Source: a bacterium
GTDB taxonomy: Bacteria; CG03
NCBI GenBank assembly: GCA_013791675.1
Contig: VMTI01000114.1
Location: forward strand, 1-35,621
DNA length: 35,621 nt
Direction of reading: 5' to 3'
Shown here: positions 25,187 to 31,889 of the stretch, piece after piece
How positions within the stretch are numbered: the first letter of the stretch is position 1
How the letters are laid out: each line of letters starts with the position of its first letter
The notes under the pieces: model-generated
What the model saw: the letters and a program-made list of their open reading frames with translations, nothing else
Told to the model about the DNA's origin: nothing
The model's database searches: none
Made by a program: the position numbers and the translations under genes

Positions 25187-25639
25187 ATGAAAATTGAAAT
25201 TGACATGAAGATTGTGAAAGATTTGGTGGCTCACATGAAAGAGCAGCTCGGCACGGCAGAAATGAAAAACAAATTCCTGCAAATCCGTACGGACTGGAAG
25301 GCCAATCCCCTGAAAGTCAAAGGATCCATCAAAGACTTCCTCGCGCAAATGCAGATAAAATTCGCTATGGTCGACATCTTCGTCACCACGGTTATGGCCG
25401 CCGCCGACAAAGCCTCGGCATTCTTCAAGGGAATAGGGCAAATAGACCCCAAAACAAAGACCGGGGCCGAATGCCTCGAGGCCGGAGCGCTATTCCTGGA
25501 CAGCGTGGTTAAATTCCCCATGTCCTTCACCGGCCGGCTCCTCGAAATGTTCGACAAGAAAATATTTTACTTCCTGCTCCAACTGTTCTTCTACTTCCAC
25601 AAAAAGAAGAAAAATGACGGCTATGTGATAGAGATATAA
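25187..25639 (+). CDS. Unknown protein with C-terminal hydrophobic segment (150 aa)
   Basis: The first 100 residues are helical and charged (MKIVKDLVAHMKEQLG, then AMVDIFVTTVMAAADKASAFF). A hydrophobic aromatic stretch near the end (KKIFYFLLQLFFYFHKKKKN, residues 124-143) could be a membrane segment ended by lysines. It follows the endolysin with SD AAGGAGG and precedes a signal-peptide protein, so a lysis or membrane role is likely. I do not recognise a family. Codon use shifts to more C-ending codons than in the preceding genes. Confidence 0.6.
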   Translation: MKIEIDMKIVKDLVAHMKEQLGTAEMKNKFLQIRTDWKANPLKVKGSIKDFLAQMQIKFAMVDIFVTTVMAAADKASAFFKGIGQIDPKTKTGAECLEAGALFLDSVVKFPMSFTGRLLEMFDKKIFYFLLQLFFYFHKKKKNDGYVIEI

Positions 25640-25641
25640 CC

Positions 25642-26133
25642 ATGAAAAAGTTTACATATTATCTGGTAGCGATAGCTCTGTTTTCAACACAATGCCACGC
25701 ATGGTCATGGTTCGGCGCCGAATTCAAGAACGAAATGACCAAGCAGCAGAACAGCACCAACAAGCGCCTATCCGATATTAAGGCCGGAATCAATGATGTT
25801 CAGCTTAAGCTCGGAAATATCTCGCTGTCTCTCCAGGCCCAGGCAAACGCCACCGCAAAGGTTCAAGCCGGAATCGACAAGAGCAATACGCAGAGCGCCG
25901 GCCGCGATATTATCTCAACAGAGAACAACAGCACAGAACTGATGCTTAAAATCTTTGAGGGCGTCTCGGCCTTGTTTCTCGCAATGTTCGCTTTCATGAA
26001 GGCCCGCGTAAATGTGCTCTCGAAACAGAACGAATATCTTACCGAAAGCCGAAAAAAATATCAGGATCGCTTTCTGAAACTGCTTTCCCCGGAATACGAA
26101 AAACTCGTAGACAAGGAAAATCCCGAATCGTAG
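25642..26133 (+). CDS. Spanin-like or envelope-associated protein
   Basis: The 163-residue protein has a signal peptide (YYLVAIALFSTQCHA, probable cleavage after CHA at residue 20), a coiled-coil region (about 35-95), then a second hydrophobic segment (IFEGVSALFLAMFAFMKA, about 105-122) and a charged helix. The Cys is not in a standard lipobox. Two membrane-linked parts joined by coiled coil resemble unimolecular spanins, which bridge inner and outer membranes at lysis. It is the last gene of the late cassette. The call is by topology and position. Confidence 0.4.
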   Translation: MKKFTYYLVAIALFSTQCHAWSWFGAEFKNEMTKQQNSTNKRLSDIKAGINDVQLKLGNISLSLQAQANATAKVQAGIDKSNTQSAGRDIISTENNSTELMLKIFEGVSALFLAMFAFMKARVNVLSKQNEYLTESRKKYQDRFLKLLSPEYEKLVDKENPES

Positions 26134-26159
26134 AACGAAAAAAAAGAAAACCCCCGCAA

Positions 26160-26410
26160 CAACCGAAAATCTTTCTCACCCCCCTACCCCCCAGACGCTT
26201 TCGCATTCTGTTCTATTATGTGTCAGATTACCGGATTTGTCCAGCCCAACATCAAAATCCAAACATAAATTCCCCGATTTCACTCACAAATCAACAGAAA
26301 CCCCTCAAATTCGCTGTTTAAGCCACTTTCCCCCATTCAACGAGTAACGAGCCGATACTTTAACCATTATGCGAAATTTAAACCATAAAACCCCCCATAG
26401 CTTTTGAAAT
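26160..26410 (+). terminator. C-rich, G-poor rut-like stretch after late genes
   Basis: Directly after the last late gene, this stretch is rich in C and A and poor in G, with runs such as ACCCCCCTACCCCCC and ACCCCCC at 26392-26397. Rho binds such RNA (rut sites). There are no strong hairpins followed by T-runs, so an intrinsic terminator is not seen. It probably ends the late operon by Rho. Computing C-over-G bias would test it. Confidence 0.4.
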
Positions 26411-26437
26411 TAAACCAATGTCAAGACCCCCTCTTTG

Positions 26438-26499
26438 GCACTGGATGGCATATTATAGGGGTGTACCACGGTTCATCACTCGACCCAGTGCGCCCTATA
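26438..26499 (+). other. Crossing complementary segments (possible RNA pseudoknot)
   Basis: GCACTGG (26438-26444) is an exact complement of CCAGTGC (26485-26491), and TATAGGG (26454-26460) of CCCTATA (26493-26499). The two pairings interleave, so they form a pseudoknot or two alternative folds. No gene is convincing here. A second C-tract, ACCCCCCTCCCCCCC, follows at 26513-26527. Function is unknown. Confidence 0.35.
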
Positions 26500-26778
26500 T
26501 GGCGAGCCGACACCCCCCTCCCCCCCCTATGCAATGAGCAGAACAACGGCGACCGCGAAAGGACAGCACCAGGATCGCAGCACTACACACAGCACAGCAC
26601 AGGGCAGGGGCAGGCAATACAGGGTAGAGCCGGTTCGTAATACGCACGAGGTCGAGCACAGAGGCACGAACGACAGCGACGGCAGACACAGACACGCGGG
26701 AGAAGGCGAGCACAACAGACAGCAAGCGAAGCAGGGCAGTAGCGATAACGGCGGGGAGAGCGTGAAAATCAAGGCGTC

Positions 26779-26876
26779 GCAAGGACTTTCAAGCCCAAGT
26801 TGTGATAATGTTGATTATGTAAACTTTTAGAGACCGGAGAGCCCACGAAAATGCCGACAGGGCAAGGACTTTCAAG
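26779..26876 (+). repeat. Two 15-bp direct repeats with downstream -10-like sites
   Basis: GCAAGGACTTTCAAG occurs exactly at 26779-26793 and 26862-26876. About 10-11 bases after each copy is a -10-like hexamer: GATAAT at 26804-26809 (preceded by TGT) and CTTAAT at 26888-26893. The repeat occupies the -35 position in both cases but does not match TTGACA. These could be tandem promoters for a non-standard sigma factor or an activator, or replication iterons. Confidence 0.45.
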
Positions 26877-26946
26877 GGCAAATACTACTTAATACCCCTT
26901 AATACCCTTTCACGAAGGGTGCACGAACAGGGAAAAGTTTACATAA
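26815..26946 (+). repeat. 14-bp perfect inverted repeats 104 bp apart
   Basis: TTATGTAAACTTTT (26815-26828) and AAAAGTTTACATAA (26933-26946) are exact reverse complements. Between them are the second 15-bp direct repeat, two copies of CTTAATACCC, and a small hairpin. The arms suit a protein-binding site pair such as for a replication initiator, a partition protein or a repressor that loops DNA. Confidence 0.55.
26904..26920 (+). promoter_or_regulatory. Small hairpin ACCCTT/AAGGGT
   Basis: ACCCTT (26904-26909) and AAGGGT (26915-26920) pair perfectly around the loop TCACG. It lies inside the inverted repeat region and directly after two copies of CTTAATACCC. It lacks a T-run, so it is probably not a terminator; it may form part of an origin or operator. 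Confidence 0.4.
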
Positions 26947-26964
26947 CATATTTTACTTTCCGAA

Positions 26965-27374
26965 GGACAGAGCCAAAAAAGAGGGCAAATCGTACCCCAA
27001 CGAACTCCCCGAAGCAGCGGCCGGCGCACCGAAGGGAAAAAGAAAGGCGAGCGAAAGCCGAAAGGCGGGAGCCGGGCGGGAGCCAGCAGTAAACAGCGAG
27101 AACAATAGAGATAGAATAAATAAAGAGACAACAACAACAACAAAGAGAAAGAACAGAACAAAGAGAACAGAACAGAACAGAACTAAGAACAGAACAACGC
27201 ACGCACGCGAAACAAGACGCGCGAAAGACAAGGGGGGCAAGGCTCGGGACAAAGGCTCGAACAAACCCGACTGGACAAGAGGGCAAAAGCAACACATAAT
27301 ACAACAGCAGCGGACGACAGGACGCCGGAAAGAACGAAGCCGAGCGGACAGAAGCGGACGAAAGAGAGGACAAA
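26965..27374 (+). other. T-depleted intergenic tract with GAAC repeats
   Basis: The + strand here is almost free of T: I count 12 T in the 360 bases 27001-27360. Purines dominate, with some C. At 27151-27197 GAAC occurs eight times in 47 bases. All stop codons contain T, so every frame stays open and long spurious frames appear on both strands. I see no convincing gene before 27375. The tract leads into the first early gene. It may be an untranslated leader, an R-loop-forming region or part of an origin. Confidence 0.6.
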
Positions 27375-28445
27375 ATGGAAGACAGAAGCGGAACAAAGAC
27401 AAAAAGCGAAATCAAATGGCTGGAAGAAGCGAAACACAACCGCTACCTAAGCCTGGCGGGAGAAGGGAGACTGCACACGCTGAAGTGGAACGAGGCACGG
27501 AAGGAAGGAGACCGCCGGAAGGCGGAAAGCGAGGAAGAAATGATAAACCACGAAACAGACAAAGCGGCGGCGCGCAACACCATCAAAGTCGGCGACACCG
27601 TAACCGTAGACCCACAGCTGACCACAGACCCCTACAACCGCAGAGGACAGAGCGGAACGGTAACGCAACTGATGGGCGACAAGGCCACGGTCACCTACGA
27701 GAAACCGCACGAGGCCTGCAACGGATACCGCACCAGGGCAGGCTACTACCACACAGACGCCCTGATAAAGCAGGAGCCGGAAGACGAAGGACTGCCGACA
27801 CCGGAGCAGGACGCGCAAATCGCCAAAGAGCGGAAAGCATACGAAGACACGGAGCGCGAGCCGGAGAGAACCAGAAAAGAACATCTCATCCACCAGTACA
27901 ACCACGGCGCAATCACGACAGCGGAGCAGAAGGAGCTGGACGCACTGGAAGCGAGGGAAAGAATGGACAAGAATTTCAAAGAGCCGGAGGACACGTTCAA
28001 CGGCAGGCTGAACAAACACGCAAAACCGAGCGACACACAGACAGAGCGGGTAAAAGCAGCCTACGAAACAGGGCTGGAACACGGCAGGGAAATCGCGGAG
28101 GAGGAAGCGGAAGAACAGCGCGACAACGCCACGATAGCCGGATACGAACAGGGCTACGAGGCAGGGCGCAAAAGAAGCGCGATCCGCGGAAACAAAGCGG
28201 AAGACGGAGCGGAGCAAGAAGCAGACGGCCTGATAGGAAAGGGAATCACCATCACCGGCCTGGACGAGCTGGGCTGGTGCGAAATCTGGTGGGCAATAGA
28301 CGCGGCCGTAATCAGCAGACTGGGCACAATGAAGACAGCAACGCACCAGGACGAAGTGGACTGGGCGACAAACGCCGTGAAGCAACTGCAGAACGCCAAA
28401 AAGCAGATAGGGAAAATAGCACATCCGATAGGGGCAGAGGACTAA
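27375..28445 (+). CDS. Large hydrophilic early protein, KOW/SH3-like segment, unknown
   Basis: The 356-residue protein is very charged. Residues about 67-112 (IKVGDTVTVDPQ, then GQSGTVTQLMGDKATVTY) look like a KOW/SH3-type beta barrel. Two long Glu/Arg-rich helical regions follow (about 130-260), with the repeat-like pair YETGLEHGREIAEEEAEE and YEQGYEAGRKR. The last 100 residues contain GLDELGWCEIWWAIDAAVIS, possibly a small helical domain. SD GAGAGGA precedes the ATG. The gene sits in T-poor DNA, so other frames are also open, but only this one gives amphipathic, non-low-complexity protein and a good SD. Function unknown. Confidence 0.65.
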   Translation: MEDRSGTKTKSEIKWLEEAKHNRYLSLAGEGRLHTLKWNEARKEGDRRKAESEEEMINHETDKAAARNTIKVGDTVTVDPQLTTDPYNRRGQSGTVTQLMGDKATVTYEKPHEACNGYRTRAGYYHTDALIKQEPEDEGLPTPEQDAQIAKERKAYEDTEREPERTRKEHLIHQYNHGAITTAEQKELDALEARERMDKNFKEPEDTFNGRLNKHAKPSDTQTERVKAAYETGLEHGREIAEEEAEEQRDNATIAGYEQGYEAGRKRSAIRGNKAEDGAEQEADGLIGKGITITGLDELGWCEIWWAIDAAVISRLGTMKTATHQDEVDWATNAVKQLQNAKKQIGKIAHPIGAED

Positions 28446-28546
28446 ACGCCGAAACCCGGGACAGCAACCGGGTCCGCGGGAAACGGTCAATCCGCGCTGA
28501 TGAGGCAGACCACAATACCGGCAGCAGGCCGGAAAGAGAGGAAAAG
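28446..28546 (+). promoter_or_regulatory. Three-hairpin structured leader
   Basis: This 101-base gap can form three hairpins: ACCCGG 28454-28459 with CCGGGT 28468-28473, CGCGG 28475-28479 with CCGCG 28492-28496, and CCGGC 28518-28522 with GCCGG 28528-28532. The SD GAGAGG follows the last stem directly. It may control translation of the next gene or be a processing site. A CTGATGA and GAAA are present but do not build a hammerhead. Confidence 0.5.
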
Positions 28547-28783
28547 ATGAACGCGATCGACGCAAAGACAAAAAAGAAAAGCCGCCCATTCGTGCTGTGG
28601 GCAGACTGGAGAGATGCCAGCTCGCTGATGAGAACCCTGTGCCGGCTGACAAACAAGAGACCCCGGTGCTACAGATACATAAACACCGGAGCAGACGACA
28701 TCGCCGTGATAGTAAGCGACACCCGGCTAACAGAGAAAGAAGCGGACGCCGCATACTCGGCATGGATAAACGGGAAAGGCTAA
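28547..28783 (+). CDS. Unknown small early protein (78 aa)
   Basis: The ATG at 28547 follows SD GAGAGG by five bases. The 78-residue product (FVLWADWRDASSLMRTLCRL, then ADDIAVIVSDTRLTEKEADAAYSAW) looks like a compact alpha/beta protein with normal composition, unlike the Arg/Gly-rich sequence that the same frame gives upstream. I do not recognise a family. A structured leader precedes it and a hairpin follows it. Confidence 0.65.
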   Translation: MNAIDAKTKKKSRPFVLWADWRDASSLMRTLCRLTNKRPRCYRYINTGADDIAVIVSDTRLTEKEADAAYSAWINGKG

Positions 28784-28790
28784 ACGAACC

Positions 28791-28803
28791 GCCGGACACC
28801 GGC
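28791..28803 (+). promoter_or_regulatory. Hairpin before SD of next gene
   Basis: GCCGG (28791-28795) pairs perfectly with CCGGC (28799-28803) around ACA. SD GGAGAGGG follows within four bases. The preceding hairpin at 28518-28532 has the same CCGG core in the same place relative to its SD. Confidence 0.45.
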
Positions 28804-28818
28804 AGAGGAGAGGGTAAA

Positions 28819-29139
28819 ATGACACACAAACTAATCATAATCAGCCTGCACGACGCACAAGCGGAATGCACCTGCGGACACTGGCGAATGATAGGAACAG
28901 GGGAGCGGAGCAAGAAAGAGATACGAGCGGAATACAGAAAGCACAAAAAAGGAGAAAGCACAATGGAAACAAACAAGACCGAAGTTTTCAAATCAGCAGT
29001 AGGCGACAGAAAGGGATGGGCATTTTCAGTAGGCAGGAACTTTGTATCGGCGCTCTACAAGACACAAAAGGAGGCCAAGCAAAAACTGAAAGCCTACTTG
29101 GGAACAGGCAAGTTTGACTGGTACGGGACTGCGGAATAA
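28819..29139 (+). CDS. Unknown early protein with possible internal start (106 aa)
   Basis: SD GGAGAGGG precedes the ATG at 28819. The N-terminal part has HDAQAECTCGHWRMIGTG with a Cys-x-Cys-Gly-His motif typical of small metal-binding phage proteins. The C-terminal part (GWAFSVGRNFVSALYKTQKEAKQKLKAYL) looks like a separate small domain. Between them an in-frame ATG at 28963 has its own strong SD (AAAAGGAG at 28947-28954), so a shorter product is likely as well. Further upstream the frame stays open only because the DNA is T-poor. Family unknown. Confidence 0.6.
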   Translation: MTHKLIIISLHDAQAECTCGHWRMIGTGERSKKEIRAEYRKHKKGESTMETNKTEVFKSAVGDRKGWAFSVGRNFVSALYKTQKEAKQKLKAYLGTGKFDWYGTAE

Positions 29140-29155
29140 AAAGGAGGAAAGCAAA

Positions 29156-29404
29156 ATGAAGCAATGGAAAATCAACGTGTTCAAGGACTGCATCGTGGAA
29201 ACGGACGGAGAGAAAACGCGGATAGTATGCGAGCGCCCTAATTACAGAGGGTCGGAGGAAAACTTCGAGAAGGACGGAGCGCTCATCGCGGCCGCGCCGG
29301 AACTGCTTGATGCGTGTAAAATGGCAGTAAAAAAACACGGCGAATTTGATTATCTTATGAAGGCAATCGCAAAAACGGAAGGGGGCGAGGATGATTATCA
29401 TTAA
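29156..29404 (+). CDS. Small early protein with IAAAPELL motif (82 aa)
   Basis: SD AAGGAGG precedes the ATG at 29156 by eight bases. The 82-residue product starts MKQWKINVFKDCIVETDGEK, a beta-type segment, and contains DGALIAAAPELLDACKMAV, a motif common to many small phage early proteins of unknown role. The family is recognisable as a type but no function is known. Its last codons overlap the next start. Confidence 0.65.
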   Translation: MKQWKINVFKDCIVETDGEKTRIVCERPNYRGSEENFEKDGALIAAAPELLDACKMAVKKHGEFDYLMKAIAKTEGGEDDYH

Positions 29405-29570
29405 AATTGAAACAGAGAACGCAGCATTTGAAGCGCCGGACAAAGACCACGAGGCCGCGCGGATATTGCGGAAGCTCGCGGACAGGTTAGACCGTCACGA
29501 TTGGCCTGTATCGCTTTATGATATAAACGGGAACAATGTTGGAACAGTGGAGGAAAAAGAATATGAATAA
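29391..29570 (+). CDS. Small unknown early protein (59 aa)
   Basis: The frame begins at ATG 29391 just before the previous stop; GGGGG and GAGG lie close upstream. It encodes MIIIKIETENAAFEAPD, a helix ARILRKLADRLDR, and PVSLYDINGNNVGTVE, a plausible small alpha/beta fold. It ends eight bases into the next gene. Sequence composition is sensible and it fills the stretch between two genes. I do not recognise a family. Confidence 0.65.
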   Translation: MIIIKIETENAAFEAPDKDHEAARILRKLADRLDRHDWPVSLYDINGNNVGTVEEKEYE

Positions 29571-29904
29571 TGAACTCAAATGCACAGACGAAATAGTCAA
29601 CGGAAGGCAGGCGCTGAAGCGGCATGACGGCCTGGTGGTATTCCCGGACGCTAACGACCCGGAATTGGACGCAATCCGCAAGAGCGCGCCAAAGAAGGCA
29701 GTCATACAAGCCGTGGCGATCCGCAGGGCACAACAGATAGCGCATAACTACGCGGAGAAATACGCGCCGGAACTCCTGCCGTATTTCAAGATAACCCCGC
29801 TGATAAACAACCGGCGCATGCGGAGATATTTGACAAGCGGAGCGCGATTGAAGCGCGAAAAACTGGACAAACGGGAAAATCTAACACATAATAGGGTGCA
29901 ATGA
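29563..29904 (+). CDS. Unknown early protein (113 aa)
   Basis: I choose ATG 29563 because GGAGG lies eight bases upstream (29550-29554); the frame also opens earlier without an SD. The protein has HDGLVVFPDANDPELDAIRKSA, a helical middle (VIQAVAIRRAQQIAHNYAEKY) and a basic end (RRMRRYLTSGARLKREKLDKR) that could bind nucleic acid. I recognise no family. Its stop overlaps the start of a small candidate frame at 29901 (ATGA). Confidence 0.6.
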   Translation: MNNELKCTDEIVNGRQALKRHDGLVVFPDANDPELDAIRKSAPKKAVIQAVAIRRAQQIAHNYAEKYAPELLPYFKITPLINNRRMRRYLTSGARLKREKLDKRENLTHNRVQ

Positions 29905-30044
29905 AACAAATTGATAGCAGCGGACATCGGAAAGCAACAACCGGCAACGAACAAATTTTAACGTCCGGCTCGACCCAACGGAGGACATCATCACGTCCGC
30001 TGCACCCGCGGGCGGCCGGACTAAAAAAGGACAAAATACAATGA
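29901..30044 (+). CDS. Possible 47-residue protein, ATGA-coupled at both ends
   Basis: This frame is joined by ATGA to the gene before (29901) and the gene after (30041). The product is polar and basic (MKQIDSSGHRKATTG, then RRTSSRPLHPRAAGLKKDK) with no clear fold. The same DNA forms a strong hairpin at 29995-30021, so it may be a structured leader instead. SD is not obvious. It is a candidate only. Confidence 0.3.
   Translation: MKQIDSSGHRKATTGNEQILTSGSTQRRTSSRPLHPRAAGLKKDKIQ
29995..30021 (+). promoter_or_regulatory. Hairpin before SD of wHTH-like gene
   Basis: GTCCGCTGC (29995-30003) pairs with GCGGCCGGAC (30012-30021): nine pairs with one bulged C and one G-T wobble, loop ACCCGCGG. AAAAAAGGA follows as the SD of the gene at 30041. 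It lies within the candidate 47-residue frame. Confidence 0.5.
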
Positions 30045-30313
30045 AAGAAGAAAAGCCGATACAGGAAAAAATAGTTTACGACATCATGTCCATAATCTGC
30101 CCCGCGCGAACAGAGCTGATAAAGATAGCGGCCATGAGGCGCGGCGTATCATGCGCGGACAGACACATGAGGTTTCTGTCAGACCGGGGAATCGTAATAA
30201 ACGTTAAAAAAGCGAAGAGCGACGACAGCACGGACACATGGGAAGTTGTCGCGCCGTACACGCCCAAGAAGATCGGCCCGAAATATCAGGCGGACTTGGG
30301 ATTGGTATTATAA
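30041..30313 (+). CDS. Small winged-helix-like protein (90 aa)
   Basis: The 90-residue product has a helix-turn-helix-like segment (RTELIKIAAMRRGVSCADRHMRFLSDRG) followed by strands (IVINVKKAKSD, TWEVVAP). This order, helices followed by a beta wing, is like a winged helix and resembles phage early regulators. It is only a pattern match. SD AAAAGGA is about nine bases before the ATG. It could regulate the early genes or bind the replication origin. Confidence 0.5.
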   Translation: MKEEKPIQEKIVYDIMSIICPARTELIKIAAMRRGVSCADRHMRFLSDRGIVINVKKAKSDDSTDTWEVVAPYTPKKIGPKYQADLGLVL

Positions 30314-30324
30314 GGAGCGCCAAA

Positions 30325-30525
30325 ATGACCAAACCGATAACCCACTGCGGAGAAATAGCAGACGCAATCAAGAAGATATTCCCGGACATCGTAGAATTCC
30401 ACCAGCTTCGGGAGAGCATACTCATGCGGATAAAGCACAGCGACGGCAAGAAATACACGATAACGATACACCCGGAGCAGAGGATAAGCGCAGCAACCAA
30501 AAAGGAAAGAGGGGTAAATGAATAA
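30325..30525 (+). CDS. Small unknown early protein (66 aa)
   Basis: SD AAGGAG lies nine bases before ATG 30325. The 66-residue product has a helix (HCGEIADAIKKIFPDI) and two strands (SILMRIKHSDGKKYTITIHP). It is a compact alpha/beta protein of no family known to me. Its end overlaps the start of the Cas4-like nuclease by eight bases, so the two are translationally linked; an accessory role in recombination is possible. Confidence 0.6.
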   Translation: MTKPITHCGEIADAIKKIFPDIVEFHQLRESILMRIKHSDGKKYTITIHPEQRISAATKKERGVNE

Positions 30526-31336
30526 GCTTTCAACGGAACTCGATAAGCGCTCCCTCGGCATGAGTGGCATAAATATGCTCTTTAAGTGCGGCGAGCAATT
30601 CCGTCGCCGTTACATTATGAACGAAATCGTCCCGCCCGGCATAGCCCTCATTATAGGAAGCAGCACCCACAAAAGCATAGAAGTCGACCTCACCGAAAAG
30701 AAAGACACAGGCAAGCTGGCACCCGGCGACCTGCTGGCAGAAATAGCGTCCGAGCAGATAAAAGGCGCATGGGATAAGGGCGTGATATTGAACGATGACG
30801 AAAAGCTGGCCGGCAAGCGGGCAACACGAAACGACGCCATAAACACAGCCATAGCCATGTCAAACCTTCATCACGAAATCGTGGCCCCAACCATAGAGCC
30901 AATAAACTTAGAGGACTATTTCAGCTTCGACATCAGCGGAACGAACTGGAAGCTGGCGGGCACATCCGACATCGAGGAAAAGGTGGCAGGCGGTATCGGA
31001 CTGCGGGACACGAAGACAGCAGGGAAATCCCCGGGGAAGACAGACGCGGACGACAGCCGGCAGCTCACAATGTATTCGCTCAAAGTATTAAAGCAAACGG
31101 GATCCCTGCCGAAGCACATACAGCAGGATTACCTCATCAAAAACAAAACACCGAAATATGTTTCACAGGAAACAGAGCGCACAGCGGGCGACATCAAAAC
31201 CCTGCTGGTATGCGTGGCGCAGGCGATAAAAGTGATAGAATCAGGGATATTCACGCCATGCAGCACATCAGCATGGTGGTGTGCCCCGGCATATTGCGGA
31301 TACTTTGGCACGTGTAAATATAGGAGGAGAGGATAA
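30518..31336 (+). CDS. Cas4/RecB-like exonuclease with Fe-S cysteines
   Basis: The 272-residue protein is a PD-(D/E)XK exonuclease. The core shows D151 in GTSDIEE, D164-T-K166 and Q182-x3-Y186, the RecB/Cas4 motifs II, III and QxxxY. Cys24 near the N-terminus and C-terminal Cys255, Cys260 and Cys266 (Cys248 as spare) match the four-cysteine Fe-S cluster of Cas4 and AddB. Such phage nucleases resect double-stranded ends to give single strands for a recombinase. RecT and an SSB-like protein lie downstream. SD AAAGGAAAGAGGGG precedes the ATG. Family call is good; cluster occupancy is inferred. Confidence 0.8.
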   Translation: MNKLSTELDKRSLGMSGINMLFKCGEQFRRRYIMNEIVPPGIALIIGSSTHKSIEVDLTEKKDTGKLAPGDLLAEIASEQIKGAWDKGVILNDDEKLAGKRATRNDAINTAIAMSNLHHEIVAPTIEPINLEDYFSFDISGTNWKLAGTSDIEEKVAGGIGLRDTKTAGKSPGKTDADDSRQLTMYSLKVLKQTGSLPKHIQQDYLIKNKTPKYVSQETERTAGDIKTLLVCVAQAIKVIESGIFTPCSTSAWWCAPAYCGYFGTCKYRRRG

Positions 31337-31677
31337 TGGTAACAATAAAAACAACGCCGAAAATAGGAAAAGAAATGCTTGCACTTTCAGATAAGTTTAG
31401 AAAAAATAGGGCACGGTTGATGAATGCCGAATACACAAGAATAACTAAAGAAGTTTGGGAAGATTGGTCTGTTTCATATAACCATATAGGCAGAAGAATA
31501 AGCTCCCTGAAAGGATTACAGCGGGCAGTAGAACAACGCCGAGCCGTGGTCGTTCCGAAGTGGAGCGGATTTAGAAAGCCAAACCCGGCGGCATGGATGA
31601 TAAACCTAAACGGTGCGATATTGGTGAGATTGTTCGACAGCGGAATGTATATTTACAGGACTATAAAATGGGAATAA
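31336..31677 (+). CDS. Unknown early protein (113 aa)
   Basis: The ATG overlaps the nuclease stop (TAATG) and has SD GGAGGAGAGG. The 113-residue protein is basic (about one fifth Lys/Arg), with helices in its first half (KEMLALSDKFRKNRARLM), a centre SVSYNHIGRRISSLKG, and a beta-like end (GAILVRLFDSGMYIYRTIKW). It may bind DNA or RNA. I do not recognise a family. Confidence 0.6.
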   Translation: MVTIKTTPKIGKEMLALSDKFRKNRARLMNAEYTRITKEVWEDWSVSYNHIGRRISSLKGLQRAVEQRRAVVVPKWSGFRKPNPAAWMINLNGAILVRLFDSGMYIYRTIKWE

Positions 31678-31889
31678 TTAAAAACTACCTCGCCCGCCGG
31701 AAAGCGAAAAAGCTCAAAGCAGAGCAGGTGGCGAAATTTGAGGCAGATTTTATCGCGCACATCATAGCCGAGCGAAAGCTGATACTGTCGAAGCAAAGCG
31801 AATTCAGCGCAATGGACAGACAGCTTGTGCTCGACACTTATGATAGGCTGAAGCTGAAGGGTAAAGTAAAGGAGGAAAAAGGGCAATGA
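31668..31889 (+). CDS. Small helical basic protein (73 aa)
   Basis: The frame starts ten bases before the previous stop. It encodes a mostly helical, Lys/Arg-rich protein (LARRKAKKLKAEQVAKFEADF, then AERKLILSKQSEFSAMDRQL). SD is weak (AGGA), so coupling to the upstream gene is likely. Family unknown. Its stop overlaps the next start (ATGA). Confidence 0.6.
   Translation: MGIIKNYLARRKAKKLKAEQVAKFEADFIAHIIAERKLILSKQSEFSAMDRQLVLDTYDRLKLKGKVKEEKGQ

Noticed and set aside
26436-26451. Sigma-54 promoter (TGGCAC, then GGCA)
   Set aside because: Spacing between the GG and GC dinucleotides is nine bases, not ten, and the -12 lacks TTGC.
26404-26830. Two + frames of 78 and 98 codons
   Set aside because: No SD, low-complexity products, and they lie in T-poor and repeat-bearing DNA where frames stay open by chance.
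27151-27197. CRISPR-like array
   Set aside because: The GAAC units are too short and have no spacers of constant length.
26910-27439. Several - strand frames of 80-170 codons
   Set aside because: Products are runs of Ser, Leu, Phe and Cys, the complement of purine-rich DNA. No SD on the - strand.
28479-28545. Hammerhead ribozyme (CTGATGA plus GAAA)
   Set aside because: In none of the three circular orders do stems I, II and III form with correct junctions; the G before GAAA leaves stem II unpaired.
27416-28546. Long + frame upstream of the gene at 28547
   Set aside because: Low-complexity Arg/Gly/Asn sequence with no SD, overlapping the gene at 27375 in another frame. Only the part from 28547 has an SD and normal composition.
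27447-28991. 514-codon frame on the - strand
   Set aside because: It exists because the + strand is T-poor and stops vanish on both strands. The product is Cys/Leu/Ser/Arg-rich with no fold, and it covers several better + strand genes with SDs.
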